Assembly (NCBI GenBank): GCA_947496535.1
Contig: CANMDE010000006.1
Span: 145,031-209,030, forward strand
DNA length: 64,000 nucleotides
Origin: an uncultured Paracoccaceae bacterium
GTDB lineage: Bacteria; Pseudomonadota; Alphaproteobacteria; Rhodobacterales; Rhodobacteraceae
Direction: 5' to 3'
Positions 16,962 through 26,034 of the stretch are shown piece by piece; within the stretch, counting starts at the first letter, position 1; each line of letters begins with the position of its first letter. The notes under the pieces are model-generated. The model was not told the DNA's origin, searched no databases, and saw only the letters and a program-made list of their open reading frames with translations. Position numbers and translations under genes: made by a program.

Positions 16962-18371
16962 TCAGTCCTCCAGCACCCAAGTATCCTTGGTGCCGCCTCC
17001 CTGGCTGGAATTGACGACCAGACTGCCTTCGGTAAGGGCCACGCGGGTCAGACCACCAGGCACGATATTGATCTCATTGGGCGAGACAAGCGCGAAGGGC
17101 CGCAAATCCACATGGCGCGGGGCAAGCCCAGCCTCGGTAAAGATCGGCACGGTTGACAATGACAGCGTTGGTTGGGCGATATAGCCGCCCGGCTTGGCCT
17201 TCAGCTTGTCGGCAAATTCGGAGATTTCGGCCTTGGTCGCGGCGGGTCCGACCAGCATGCCGTATCCGCCAGAGCCGTGGACCTCTTTGACCACCAAATC
17301 CCCCAGATTATCCAGCACGTATTGCAGGCTTTCTTTTTCCGCACAGCGATGCGTCTGCACATTCTGCAAAATCGGTTTTTCACCGGTATAGAACTTCACG
17401 ATATCAGGCATATAGCTGTAGATCGCCTTGTCGTCGGCGACGCCCGTTCCGGGCGCATTGGCGATCGTTATGTTGCCCGCTCGGTAGACATCCATAATCC
17501 CCGGCACGCCCAGCATTGAGTCCGGGTTGAACGTCATCGGATCAAGAAATTCGTCATCCACCCGGCGATAGAGTACATCAATTACCTTGTGCCCGCGCGT
17601 TGTCCGCATCGCGATCCGTCCGTCAACAATACGCAGATCGTGCCCTTCGACCAGTTCCACACCCATCTGATCGGCCAGAAAGCTGTGTTCATAATAAGCC
17701 GAGTTATGAATGCCCGGAGTTAACACGGCCACGCTTGGCTTACCCCGACAGCCCGGCGGTGCGGATGCCTCAAGCGAAGCGCGCAGGTTCTTCGGGTAAT
17801 CACTAACCCGCTGCACTTTGATCTTGCTGAAAAGCTCAGGGAACATCTGCAGCATGGTTTCGCGGTTTTCCAGCATATAACTGACACCGGACGGCGTGCG
17901 CGCATTGTCTTCAAGAACGAAAAACTCGTCCTCGCCAGTGCGCACGATGTCGGTCCCGACGATATGGGTATAAACGCCGCCCGCCGGGGTGAAATCCATC
18001 ATCTGTGGAATGAACGCTTCGTTTTTCGCAATCAGATCAATGGGCAGGATACCCGCGCGCAAAATCTCCTGCCGGTTATAGATATCGTGCAAAAATGCGT
18101 TGATCGCCCTCACCCGCTGCTCGACCCCGTGCGACAGCTTTGTCCATTCTCTTGCCGACAGAATACGCGGCACGATATCAAAGGGGATCAGTCGTTCTTC
18201 TGCATCTGACTGGCCATAGACGTTAAACGTGATTCCGGTCCGTCTGAAAAACGCCTCAGCCTCGCGCGATTTCTGCGCAAGGCGGTCACTGTCCTGTGTT
18301 TCGAACCAACGCCGATAAATATCGTAGCATGCGCGAGTTTTCTGCTCATGGCGCATTTCGTTGAAGTGCAT
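16962..18371 (-). CDS. Circularly permuted ATP-grasp protein
   Basis: 469 residues, full length for the family. Recognisable blocks are RRTGITFNVYG, ERLIPFDIVPRILSA, FHPGG-like DFTPAGGVYTHIVGTDI, ARTPSGVSYMLENRE, DVLYRRVDDEFLDP, ADDKAIYSYMPDIVKFYTGE and VVKEVHGSGGYGMLVGP. Together they make a permuted ATP-grasp ligase fold (DUF404/DUF407 type) thought to form amide bonds on peptides. ATG at 18371 is backed by GGAGG five bases upstream. It is the first gene of the cluster, so the promoter lies in the spacer above 18371. Confidence 0.92.
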   Translation of the reverse strand: MHFNEMRHEQKTRACYDIYRRWFETQDSDRLAQKSREAEAFFRRTGITFNVYGQSDAEERLIPFDIVPRILSAREWTKLSHGVEQRVRAINAFLHDIYNRQEILRAGILPIDLIAKNEAFIPQMMDFTPAGGVYTHIVGTDIVRTGEDEFFVLEDNARTPSGVSYMLENRETMLQMFPELFSKIKVQRVSDYPKNLRASLEASAPPGCRGKPSVAVLTPGIHNSAYYEHSFLADQMGVELVEGHDLRIVDGRIAMRTTRGHKVIDVLYRRVDDEFLDPMTFNPDSMLGVPGIMDVYRAGNITIANAPGTGVADDKAIYSYMPDIVKFYTGEKPILQNVQTHRCAEKESLQYVLDNLGDLVVKEVHGSGGYGMLVGPAATKAEISEFADKLKAKPGGYIAQPTLSLSTVPIFTEAGLAPRHVDLRPFALVSPNEINIVPGGLTRVALTEGSLVVNSSQGGGTKDTWVLED

Positions 18372-19271
18372 GCAGCCTCCTATAATGCTCTGAGGCTAAA
18401 GAACCTTCGGAGATAAGCAAGCGAACTGTTCTTACGATCTTCGGCATTTCAATCAGTTGCTCAGAAAATCGGCACCTTAGCGACGAGCTTATGGCAAGCG
18501 GGAGGATCCCGTCACCTTCACAGCGAGCCAGCACTGTGATATTAACTTTGAGGTCTTGGCCCCTGTAAGCTGTGCTCCCACGCGCTCCGTAGTGACAGTC
18601 CGGCTTTGCACAACCAATGCTATCTCTATTTAGTTGCAATATCGCCCAAAAGCGGTACTCGGCGCATTCGCAAGAAATTAGCGCGTTGTCCGCATTTCAC
18701 CAGTTCGTACGGAACGCAGCGAACGGCGACTTTTCCAAAATCGGCCATTCGTGACCAGCGCAGCTAAGGTTGGCCATGAGCCCAGAGTGCTGAATGCTGC
18801 GTGGTACCTGAACGGCAGCGGCGCGCTAAATGCGGACACTGCAAATTGCAAACTCGGATCAGTCTATACCGTTCGGACTGTCTAGTGTTCTCAGTGATAA
18901 GGCTGATCCGGTGTTGTGCCAGTGGCTAGAATTGCTGACCCTCGACCCTCTCTCAGCATGTCGATGGGGAGCTATCGTGTGTGGTAGATTTCAATCCGCC
19001 CCGGCTGCCCCGGCGTCGTCAGCCTTGCGGCACTGCATACATCAACCACGAGTAAAATGCCCGTTGTGGCGACAACTGACGCCCTGTACCCTGCCTTTAT
19101 GTTGCGGTCACACAAGATTTAAGCTGATCGTTCAAAAGCCGTTTCTTGGGGAGCTTGCTCAAGGCATTTTGTTTCGCTGCGCTTTCGCAGACAGATATGC
19201 GCCTTAGTTTTATCTCGCCCCATTATATCTTTCGGAAGGCTCCACCGGGCCACACAAAATAGGATGACATT
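18372..19271. other. Long spacer, no supported gene
   Basis: Nine hundred bases between divergent genes. A frame of 125 codons at 18830-19207 looks random (Cys-, Pro- and Leu-rich, no domain, no ribosome site) and is not called. Near 18700-18850 there are blocks such as CGCAGCGAACGGCGAC and AATGCTGCG reminiscent of the dispersed repeat, but too worn to align end to end. Promoters for both flanking genes should lie here; none is distinct. Confidence 0.45.
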
Positions 19272-19817
19272 ATGAACAGTACACTTGGACTAATCTGGTG
19301 GCTGACGAGTGTCACAGATATGACGTTGAATGATTGCCCCAACGGTTGCCTTGATACCGAAAGGCAAGACCCACAGATATTTTATCAGTTGGGACAACTG
19401 CAATCTGATGAATTTCAGAGCGCAAATGAGTTCTACCTTGGCTACGACAGCCACCGTCGACGCGGCCCCTTTCGCCCGACTTATGGTCTTTCGCTCACAA
19501 GCGATGGGGCTGCATGGTTCGGGATCGGCGGGAAATGGAGCAGCCAATACGTTTACGACACCCCATTGTTCATCGAAACCTCGCTGATGCCTGGTTTTTA
19601 CAGGCAAGGTGATGGCGCTGATCTTGACGGAGTTCTGCAATTTCGAGCAGGACTTGGTATTGGCTATACGTTTGACAACGGCAGTAACCTGACGATCACC
19701 TACGATAGTATGTCCAATGCAGATTTTTTCGATGACAGCCCCAGCCGCGAAACGATTGCCATCCGTTGGACGACCAACTGGGAGGGAGAAAGCCTTCGTT
19801 CAAGAATGGGTTGGTGA
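19272..19817 (+). CDS. PagL-like acyloxyacyl hydrolase family protein, catalytic His apparently replaced
   Basis: 181 residues with alternating hydrophobic strands. IETSLMPGFYRQGDGADLDG, VLQFRAGLGIGYTFDNG and LTITYDSMSNAD match the outer-membrane lipid A deacylase (PagL) family, which removes an acyl chain from lipopolysaccharide. In PagL the motif is H-x-S-N with a Glu twelve residues after the Ser. Here Ser148, Asn149 and Glu160 keep the spacing, but the His position is Ser146 (SMSN). No obvious signal peptide begins the protein, so the start may be misplaced or the gene may be decaying. AGGAT precedes the ATG. Confidence 0.7.
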   Translation: MNSTLGLIWWLTSVTDMTLNDCPNGCLDTERQDPQIFYQLGQLQSDEFQSANEFYLGYDSHRRRGPFRPTYGLSLTSDGAAWFGIGGKWSSQYVYDTPLFIETSLMPGFYRQGDGADLDGVLQFRAGLGIGYTFDNGSNLTITYDSMSNADFFDDSPSRETIAIRWTTNWEGESLRSRMGW

Positions 19818-20389
19818 GAGCGACACCTGAGAAAGGCAGCCCGGTCTTTCGACAGTCATGCGAGGCGCACTAGGTCGCTGTTACCAATCATCTCGGCAAT
19901 CATTACCTTTCATGCAGACGCTGGCCGGCAACGCAGATGGTGGTCAATAGACTCATCCAATATTTTCTTTTGGCCGGCTTCTGCCATTGTCGGAGAACTC
20001 GCGAATGACGGACATGTCCCGCACATTACCCGTTTCCCAACGGTTCGATTATGCACTTGCAGCGAATGGCTGGTTCTACGGGCTGCGCCGCAGCATCTGG
20101 TATCTTCGGCGGACGGCGGCTTTGGGCCGTCCATGTCAGAGGCGAGTAACCCCACGAGCGAACATGCTGCGGCCGATCTAATGGCCGCGAAGAGCCCATT
20201 GTGTGAATTAGATTTTCTCGCTGCGCGTGCATGAAATATGGAGATTTCGGCAGTTGCACGAGCAACCACGCTGCTATGCGGTGGCAAAACCGGCCATTTA
20301 GAAAAGTTACCGCGACACCAGACCCGCAGACAAACATGTTGCGGGACATTGCTGTCGTTTGTTCAGTAATGGCCAATGCTGATTACCTG
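19818..20389. other. Gene-free spacer holding the best-preserved dispersed repeat
   Basis: Lies between convergent genes. Copy H occupies 20016-20200 and related sequence may extend to about 20280. No gene or clear terminator hairpin with a U-tract is visible. Confidence 0.55.
20016..20200 (+). repeat. Dispersed intergenic repeat, copy H (reference copy)
   Basis: This copy aligns with all the others. In order: CGGGTAATGTGCGGGACAT (read on the reverse strand), TTGCAGCGAATGGCTGGTTC, GGGCTGCGCCGCAGCATC, a 25-base block at 20108-20132 containing the GGACGGC/GCCGTCC stem, ACATGCTGCGGCCGATCTAA, and GGCCGCGAAGAGCCCATT. No terminal inverted repeats or coding capacity are apparent. Confidence 0.65.
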
Positions 20390-22051
20390 TTAAAGCTTAT
20401 TCAAGCGTGTATGGGAAAGTTGTCCGTTCCTATTCAACAAGGTGGTTGGGATTTGGGCAAAGCATGAATTAATTTGTTTGAGACTACGTAAGACGCCCTG
20501 ATGCTGATTGCTGGTTGCCACACTTTCTTCAACGCCATCCGACAGTCGTTGGAAATGCTTTTGCTGAAGTAGCTCCTCAAGTTCGCGGATGCGTGCCTTG
20601 CGCTCGATCAGATCAATCGCGGCGCCGAAATCCTGACCTTCGAGGACCGATAGGGCCGCTTCAATGTTGCCTGAAACATAGTCTGCGATTTCCATGATCT
20701 CTTGCTGGCCAGTTGGCGAAAAAGAGAGGCCTTGGGTGCCAAGCGTCTGGGCCGCAACCAGTAAATCGCCGGTGATCGTTGTTGCCGCAGCTTCAAGCCC
20801 GGATCCTATCCCAATCAGATCGGTCAGGTCTTGGTTGGTGTCGCCGCCAGTGTCGTGACGGCGAATCGCCGCGATGAAGAGTTTAATGTCATTGTGGCGG
20901 TGTTGCACTTTCTCTGCGGCATCCAGTACAGAAGTCGCACGCGTAGATTGCCATTGAAAGAGGAGTGAGATCGTTTCAGCGAGCATCCTATCGACCAACT
21001 GGCCCAACTGGGTCAATTCACGCCGGATACGTGGTGTCGCTTGTTCCGGTTTGTCCATAAAACTGACCGGGTCAGGAAGCCGATCAAGCGGGTTATGCGG
21101 CGCACTTGCAAACACACCCATCAGTTTTTCCCCAGTTTTGGTCAGCCAGAAGGCCTTGGGGAGGAACAGGATAAGAAGCGATATGTTGAAAACGACATGC
21201 AGGTTCAAGGCGGCCATGGCAACGTCGGCCCCAAACCACGACGCAGACAGAATTTCCAATTTGATCAACACAAGAGCAAAAATTGCACTGCCTCCGCGGG
21301 CCAGACAATTACCATAAACAATGATCTTGGCAGTCGGCGGGCTGTTTAGTGTAAGACCTAAGGCAATGAAACAACTTCCTAAATTGGCACCAAGTACGAG
21401 TGCGGCGACTGCATCGATCTGCAATAACCCCTGCGCTGCAAGCGAGACGACAATGAGAACGGTCGCCACGCTAGAATGGACCGCCCACGCCAGCAATGTG
21501 CCTATCATGAAAGCGGATATGAGATCAGTCCCGAGATATCCCAAAGCAAGTTCTACATTTGTGTTACCGACCAATGGGCGCGCCGCATCCTGAATCATTT
21601 GAAGCGATACGAAGATAAGTGCCAACCCGATAAGAATGCGCCCAATCTGCCGAATTTCGGCAACCGCACCGCGCAAAAAGAGGACAACGCCGGACAGCAG
21701 AAAAAGCGGCATTAGTGCAGACGTATTCAATGTAATCAGCTTGACCACGAGAGCCGAGCCGAGGTCAGCACCAAGCAAAACGGCCGTTCCGACCGTGGCC
21801 GAAAATGCATGCGATCCTGAAAACCCTGCGATAAGCGCCAGAACGGCGGTCGCGCTTTGCAATAAAAGAGCCGCGAAAATACCGGACGTTGCGGCCAGCC
21901 ATCGCGATTTGGCCGACCCTATCATCCAAGTCCGCAACTGCCTGCCGAACGCCCGTTCGACCCCCGTGCGAACAAGTCGAACAGCCCAGACCAACAGGGC
22001 AGCTGCCGCCGCAAGCGACAGGATAAAGTTGAATAGACTGAAGTGTATCAT
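20390..22051 (-). CDS. Na+/phosphate cotransporter family protein with PhoU-like tail
   Basis: 553 residues. About nine membrane helices fill residues 1-310. The two inverted signature stretches LLLQSATAVLALIAGF and WAVHSSVATVLIVVSL contain the QS-A-T / SS-V-T motif of NptA-type Na/Pi symporters. Residues about 335-530 are helical and PhoU-like. Its start overlaps the preceding phosphatase gene by four bases, and that gene overlaps a ROK regulator, so the three form one operon facing an ABC importer and a phosphodiesterase. A role in handling phosphate released from imported organophosphates is the simplest reading. Confidence 0.88.
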   Translation of the reverse strand: MIHFSLFNFILSLAAAAALLVWAVRLVRTGVERAFGRQLRTWMIGSAKSRWLAATSGIFAALLLQSATAVLALIAGFSGSHAFSATVGTAVLLGADLGSALVVKLITLNTSALMPLFLLSGVVLFLRGAVAEIRQIGRILIGLALIFVSLQMIQDAARPLVGNTNVELALGYLGTDLISAFMIGTLLAWAVHSSVATVLIVVSLAAQGLLQIDAVAALVLGANLGSCFIALGLTLNSPPTAKIIVYGNCLARGGSAIFALVLIKLEILSASWFGADVAMAALNLHVVFNISLLILFLPKAFWLTKTGEKLMGVFASAPHNPLDRLPDPVSFMDKPEQATPRIRRELTQLGQLVDRMLAETISLLFQWQSTRATSVLDAAEKVQHRHNDIKLFIAAIRRHDTGGDTNQDLTDLIGIGSGLEAAATTITGDLLVAAQTLGTQGLSFSPTGQQEIMEIADYVSGNIEAALSVLEGQDFGAAIDLIERKARIRELEELLQQKHFQRLSDGVEESVATSNQHQGVLRSLKQINSCFAQIPTTLLNRNGQLSHTRLNKL

Positions 22052-22875
22052 AATTTGCGATATGCAGCTCGGTGAGAAGCTCCAAATGCGATGTTGGTCA
22101 GTTCAGCGAACGCCTGGGCCACGCCCGGTGCTGCGACAATAATATGGTTGCCGTCTACCCACCCGTTGTTACTTCCAAAATCTGACACGGTGCCGCCCGC
22201 TTCTGTGACAAGGATCAGGCCCGCTGCGACATCCCACGGCATCATCCAATCCTCCCAAAAGCCATCAACCCTGCCAACAGAACAATACGCGAGACCCAAA
22301 GCCCCCGATCCCAAAAACCGGTAAAGGCCACGGGCTGTCATCAGTTTTTGCAAGACATCGACATGGGTTTGCGTTTCAGAACGAAAGCTAAAGCTGACTC
22401 CCAAGAGCGCCTGATCAATCTGGCTGGTCTGCGCGACGCTTACTGGCACGCCATTCAGCAGTGTTCCCAAGCCGAGGACGGCAGAATACATCTCTTGAGC
22501 ATTCGGATCGTAAATCACACCTGCTAAAGGGCGACCATCAAGAACAAGAGCCACCGAAAGACACCACAAAGGAATGCCGCGCACAAAATTACTTGTACCA
22601 TCGATCGGGTCGATCACCCAAGACAAACCCTTCGCGCTGCCGCCGAACTCTTCCCCCAAAAATCCCGCCTTGGGCACCAATGTGCCAAGAGCGTCGATCA
22701 AGGCCAGTTCGGTCTCGCGATCAACCTCGGACACGAAATCCTGCGCGCCCTTCGTTTCGGTTACAAAGTCTTGTGCGCGAAACCGCACCAGTGCGGTCCC
22801 CCCTATTTCTTTGACGCAAGTTTCAATCTGTTCGCGAAATGCCTCAGTCAAAGTTTTTGATAGATCGAGTGTCAT
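22048..22875 (-). CDS. Inositol monophosphatase-family phosphatase
   Basis: 275 residues. The Li+-sensitive phosphatase motifs are all present: FVSEVDRETE (metal ligand), FLGEEFG (GEE), WVIDPIDGTSNFVRG (DPIDGT) and MMPWDVAAGLILVTEAGG (WDVAAG). The family hydrolyses inositol phosphates, PAP or histidinol phosphate; the sequence alone does not choose. Placement between a ROK regulator and a Na/Pi symporter, opposite a glycerophosphodiesterase operon, favours a sugar- or inositol-phosphate substrate. Confidence 0.9.
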   Translation of the reverse strand: MTLDLSKTLTEAFREQIETCVKEIGGTALVRFRAQDFVTETKGAQDFVSEVDRETELALIDALGTLVPKAGFLGEEFGGSAKGLSWVIDPIDGTSNFVRGIPLWCLSVALVLDGRPLAGVIYDPNAQEMYSAVLGLGTLLNGVPVSVAQTSQIDQALLGVSFSFRSETQTHVDVLQKLMTARGLYRFLGSGALGLAYCSVGRVDGFWEDWMMPWDVAAGLILVTEAGGTVSDFGSNNGWVDGNHIIVAAPGVAQAFAELTNIAFGASHRAAYRKL

Positions 22876-23978
22876 AGGAAATACTGCTTCTTTAAGGGCA
22901 AAAGGGCGGCGCCTTTTGCAGCGGGTTCACCGGTTGCCATACCTTTGACAAGGCTTGGTTTGGGCATCGAGCGGTCATAGCGCGCGGCTTCAGGGATCGA
23001 AATCCGTGCTATAAGAAGGTCGGCAAGTGCGGGTGGGATTTGGCCGCCAAAGACGATTGCCTCGGGATCAATGATGCCGTGCAACCCGATTACGATCCGA
23101 CTGAGCTGGGGTAAGACCCTATCAATCCAGTCCTGAACGCCCGGCCAGTTGGGGTCGAACGTCGTGCGCAGTTCTTCTACGCCGTCGACAGTGACGCCAT
23201 GCGCGCGAAGGTCGTTGATAAGGTATTGCAGCGCCGGTCGGCTTAACGCCTCTTCGCGTGTGGTGTAGATCGCTGAAAATTCGCCGGCGTTGCCGTGTGA
23301 GCCGGTGAAAGGAGAGCCGTTCAGGACAAGACCACCGCCAAATCCATAGTCGAAACCGAGATAGGCAAAGTTTAAGAATTTCTTGCCAATGCCGTCCAGC
23401 GCCTCACCAACAGCGCCTGCCGTTGCACTGTTTTCGACTTGGGTTTCAAGACCGAAGGTGGAGGTCAACTCTGGCCGCAGATCAATCAGCGACCAGTCTT
23501 CGAGGGGTTCAGGGGCATTGAATGCTCTGTTCGATCCAACGAAAAATCCGGGCATCGTGAAACCGAGGCCTGACAGGTCAGATATGGTTAGGTCCACATC
23601 CTTAAGCAATAAAGCCAGTTCGTGGCGGATCAGCGAGAGCGCCGCACGACGTTCACTCATGTCCAGCGTAAGCCTGCGTTCGAGCATCGTCCTGCAACTG
23701 AGGTCGGTGATGCAAAGTACGATAGAGTCGGTATTCGCAAGTATGCCAAGACCATAGGCACCAGCAGGGTTAAGCCCGATCAGAGGGCTAGGTTTGCCTG
23801 GACCCTTTCGGGGGGCTGCTGAGAGGACAAGTAGGTTTTGATCAATAAGCTGATCCACGAGGCGGTGGACAGATTGCTGGGTCAGGTTGACTTGATCGGT
23901 GATCGCTGACCGTGTTGTCTGCGTGCTTCGCCTTACAATATCAAGAATGGTTCTTTGGTTTTCACTTAAACTGACCAT
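22872..23978 (-). CDS. ROK-family transcriptional repressor
   Basis: 368 residues. Residues 5-65 are a winged helix (ITDQVNLTQQSVHRLVDQLI), and residues about 80-360 the ROK sugar-kinase-like domain with a degraded ATP site. The zinc-binding CxCxxxGC segment of ROK proteins is absent; the region reads SHGNAGEFSAIY. It probably responds to a sugar- or polyol-type ligand. It starts 171 bases from the divergent ABC transporter operon, and two ROK-like palindromes lie between. ATG at 23978 follows GAAGGA. Confidence 0.88.
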   Translation of the reverse strand: MVSLSENQRTILDIVRRSTQTTRSAITDQVNLTQQSVHRLVDQLIDQNLLVLSAAPRKGPGKPSPLIGLNPAGAYGLGILANTDSIVLCITDLSCRTMLERRLTLDMSERRAALSLIRHELALLLKDVDLTISDLSGLGFTMPGFFVGSNRAFNAPEPLEDWSLIDLRPELTSTFGLETQVENSATAGAVGEALDGIGKKFLNFAYLGFDYGFGGGLVLNGSPFTGSHGNAGEFSAIYTTREEALSRPALQYLINDLRAHGVTVDGVEELRTTFDPNWPGVQDWIDRVLPQLSRIVIGLHGIIDPEAIVFGGQIPPALADLLIARISIPEAARYDRSMPKPSLVKGMATGEPAAKGAALLPLKKQYFL

Positions 23979-24070
23979 TGATGATTTTCCTTCATTTTAT
24001 AGCTTTAAGGGTCTGTTTGCGAGCCGCTCTCTGATCTGCGCCCGAGAAAACACTTGCCGTCATAATTATT

Positions 24071-24083
24071 ACACATTAAGTGT
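24071..24083. promoter_or_regulatory. Candidate ROK operator 1
   Basis: ACAC-ATTAA-GTGT, an inverted repeat with 4-bp arms and 5-bp spacer, in the divergent promoter region. It shares half-sites and spacer length with the second palindrome; their centres are 23 bases apart, about two helical turns, which suits cooperative binding on one DNA face. Confidence 0.55.
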
Positions 24084-24091
24084 TTAATCAA

Positions 24092-24108
24092 ATACACACA
24101 AGGTGTAT
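24092..24108. promoter_or_regulatory. Candidate ROK operator 2
   Basis: ATACAC-ACAAG-GTGTAT, a perfect inverted repeat with 6-bp arms and the same 5-bp spacer as operator 1. It lies 42 bases before the start of the ABC ATPase gene, where binding would block that promoter. Confidence 0.6.
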
Positions 24109-24149
24109 AAATACGAAGCTGTAGTTTCATTACTGCAGATGGGGGGGAA

Positions 24150-25184
24150 ATGCCTGATCTGGATATCCGGAACGTAGAAATGCGATTTGGCGGTTTTTGT
24201 GCTTTGAGTGATGTGAGTCTGTCGGTTTCTTCGGGTAAGTTCATTACCCTCTTGGGCCCTTCGGGCTGTGGCAAAACCACTTTACTCAACATCATCGCAG
24301 GTTTCTTGCACCCGACGCAGGGCAGCGTTCTGATCAACGGGAAAGGTGTAACGTCTTTGCGGCCAGAAAATCGCGATACGGCGATGTGTTTTCAATCCTA
24401 CGCCCTGTTTCCGCATCTCAATGTACATGACAATGTTGCTTTTGGCCCAAGGCAAAAGCGGGTTGCGCGCGCAGAGACACAAAGCAGGGTGTCGACCCTT
24501 CTGTCCCAGATGGGGCTGGACCTTCATTCCACGAAACTTCCAAACGCACTGTCGGGCGGGCAACAGCAACGCGTGGCACTCGCACGTGCTTTGGCGGTCG
24601 AACCAGGCTTAGTGCTATTTGATGAGCCTTTGTCCAACCTTGATGCAAAGTTGCGGGATCAGGTGCGCAGCGAAATCCGCAGCCTGCAAAGAGAGCTGGG
24701 ATTCACCGCTGTTTATGTAACCCATGATCAAGCTGAAGCGCTTGCCATGTCTGATGAGGTATTCTTGCTGAATGGCGGGCGTATTGTGCAATCAGGCAAA
24801 CCCCGCGACATCTACTTCAAACCTAAAACCCGGTTCGTCGCCGACTTTATTGGCGCAGCAAATCTTCATAGCGGCCCGATCAATTCCGGCGCGATGACCA
24901 CACCGTTTGGGCCGTTGTCGGTCGATAGCCCCAATTTATCTATGTCTACGGTGTGCTGGAGGCCCGAATCCGCAGCTTTGGGAGGACCACTTAGCGGTGT
25001 TGTGTCGTCCGCAGCATTCCAAGGCAGCTATCTGGATGTTTTCCTAACAAAAGACGGCGAAACAATCCGCTTACAGATTTCAGGCGATCAACATCTGGAA
25101 GTCGGTCAGACTGTTTCATTTGGTGTCCCACGTGACCGGGTTGTGATCATTGAGGACACAGACACGGGGCAGGCAAATGCCTAA
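24150..25184 (+). CDS. ABC importer ATP-binding subunit (PotA/UgpC-like)
   Basis: 344 residues. Walker A is GPSGCGKTT, the Q-loop is in CFQSYALFPHL, the signature is LSGGQQQRVALARAL, Walker B is VLFDEPLSNLDAKL, and the switch His is in VYVTHDQAEA. The C-terminal third (about 240-340) is the TOBE/OB regulatory domain of importers for polyamines, sugars or glycerol phosphate. It is the first gene of an ATPase, permease, permease, binding-protein and phosphodiesterase operon. Its 3' end overlaps the next start by eight bases. Confidence 0.93.
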   Translation: MPDLDIRNVEMRFGGFCALSDVSLSVSSGKFITLLGPSGCGKTTLLNIIAGFLHPTQGSVLINGKGVTSLRPENRDTAMCFQSYALFPHLNVHDNVAFGPRQKRVARAETQSRVSTLLSQMGLDLHSTKLPNALSGGQQQRVALARALAVEPGLVLFDEPLSNLDAKLRDQVRSEIRSLQRELGFTAVYVTHDQAEALAMSDEVFLLNGGRIVQSGKPRDIYFKPKTRFVADFIGAANLHSGPINSGAMTTPFGPLSVDSPNLSMSTVCWRPESAALGGPLSGVVSSAAFQGSYLDVFLTKDGETIRLQISGDQHLEVGQTVSFGVPRDRVVIIEDTDTGQANA

Positions 25185-26034
25185 CGGGCTTCGCATTATA
25201 CTGCTGCTCACACCGGGGCTTGGCTTGGTGATGACCCTCATGATCTGGGTGCTGTACCGCGCGTTTGCCCAGTCGTTCGGACTTTATAATTTCAATGGTG
25301 ATGACCTGCTGACCTTATCCCATTGGCAAGGCATGTTCCAAAATCGCCGTTATTGGAATGCGCTGGAATGGTCGGGCTACATCGCGGTGGTTTCGGCAAC
25401 ATTGGCAGTTGCGGTCGCCTATCCGTTAGTAATTTGGCTCAGGCGGCCGTTCAAAGGGTCTTTCTTGTTGTCCGCACTAATCAAGGCCCCTTACTTCGTG
25501 CCGGGTTTGGTCGCGGCTTTCCTTTTGATCAACGTGATTTCTTACCACGGTTTTGTTAACGAATTCCTGATCTGGATCGGCGTCTGGGATCAGCCAGTGC
25601 GGATGCAAAATGACAAAAACGGCTACGCGATCATAGGACTTCAGGTCTGGAAGCAGCTTCCGCTTGCGTTCCTCCTGTTGTCGGGCGCGGTCGCCGCAAT
25701 CCCAGACAATGTTTTGCATGCAGCTCAGGACCTTGGAGCTGGGACTTGGGACAGGTTCCGCAAGGTGGTTTTGCCGATGACAGTGACCGCGATGCAGGCC
25801 TCTCTCATTTTGATTTTCATCGGAGCTGCGGGCGATTTCACATTTCAGGCAGTCGCAGGGCCGACCCGCGAAAACTCGCTCGCGACCTTGATGGTGACCT
25901 ATCAGGGCGCGAGCTATTCCGATTGGAACGGAGCTGCAGTTATCGGTGTCACGTTGATGGTTTTATCGCTTCTGGGGTCGATTGTTTTCGCGGCTTTGGT
26001 CCAGATCGTAGCCAAATTGATGGAGCGCGTATGA
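25177..26034 (+). CDS. ABC importer permease subunit 1
   Basis: 285 residues from ATG 25177 (MPNGLRIILL), inside the end of the ATPase gene; a longer in-frame extension was discarded because it only rereads that gene. Six membrane helices. The cytoplasmic coupling loop DNVLHAAQDLGAGTWDRFRK is the EAA motif (A-x-x-x-G-x9-P, here with VVLPMT following). It resembles PotB/UgpA-type permeases. It ends in an ATGA overlap with the second permease. Confidence 0.92.
   Translation: MPNGLRIILLLTPGLGLVMTLMIWVLYRAFAQSFGLYNFNGDDLLTLSHWQGMFQNRRYWNALEWSGYIAVVSATLAVAVAYPLVIWLRRPFKGSFLLSALIKAPYFVPGLVAAFLLINVISYHGFVNEFLIWIGVWDQPVRMQNDKNGYAIIGLQVWKQLPLAFLLLSGAVAAIPDNVLHAAQDLGAGTWDRFRKVVLPMTVTAMQASLILIFIGAAGDFTFQAVAGPTRENSLATLMVTYQGASYSDWNGAAVIGVTLMVLSLLGSIVFAALVQIVAKLMERV

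Noticed and set aside
18830..19207. A 125-codon plus-strand frame in the long spacer
   Set aside because: Cys-, Pro- and Leu-rich random composition, no ribosome site, no domain, and the start overlaps repeat-like sequence.
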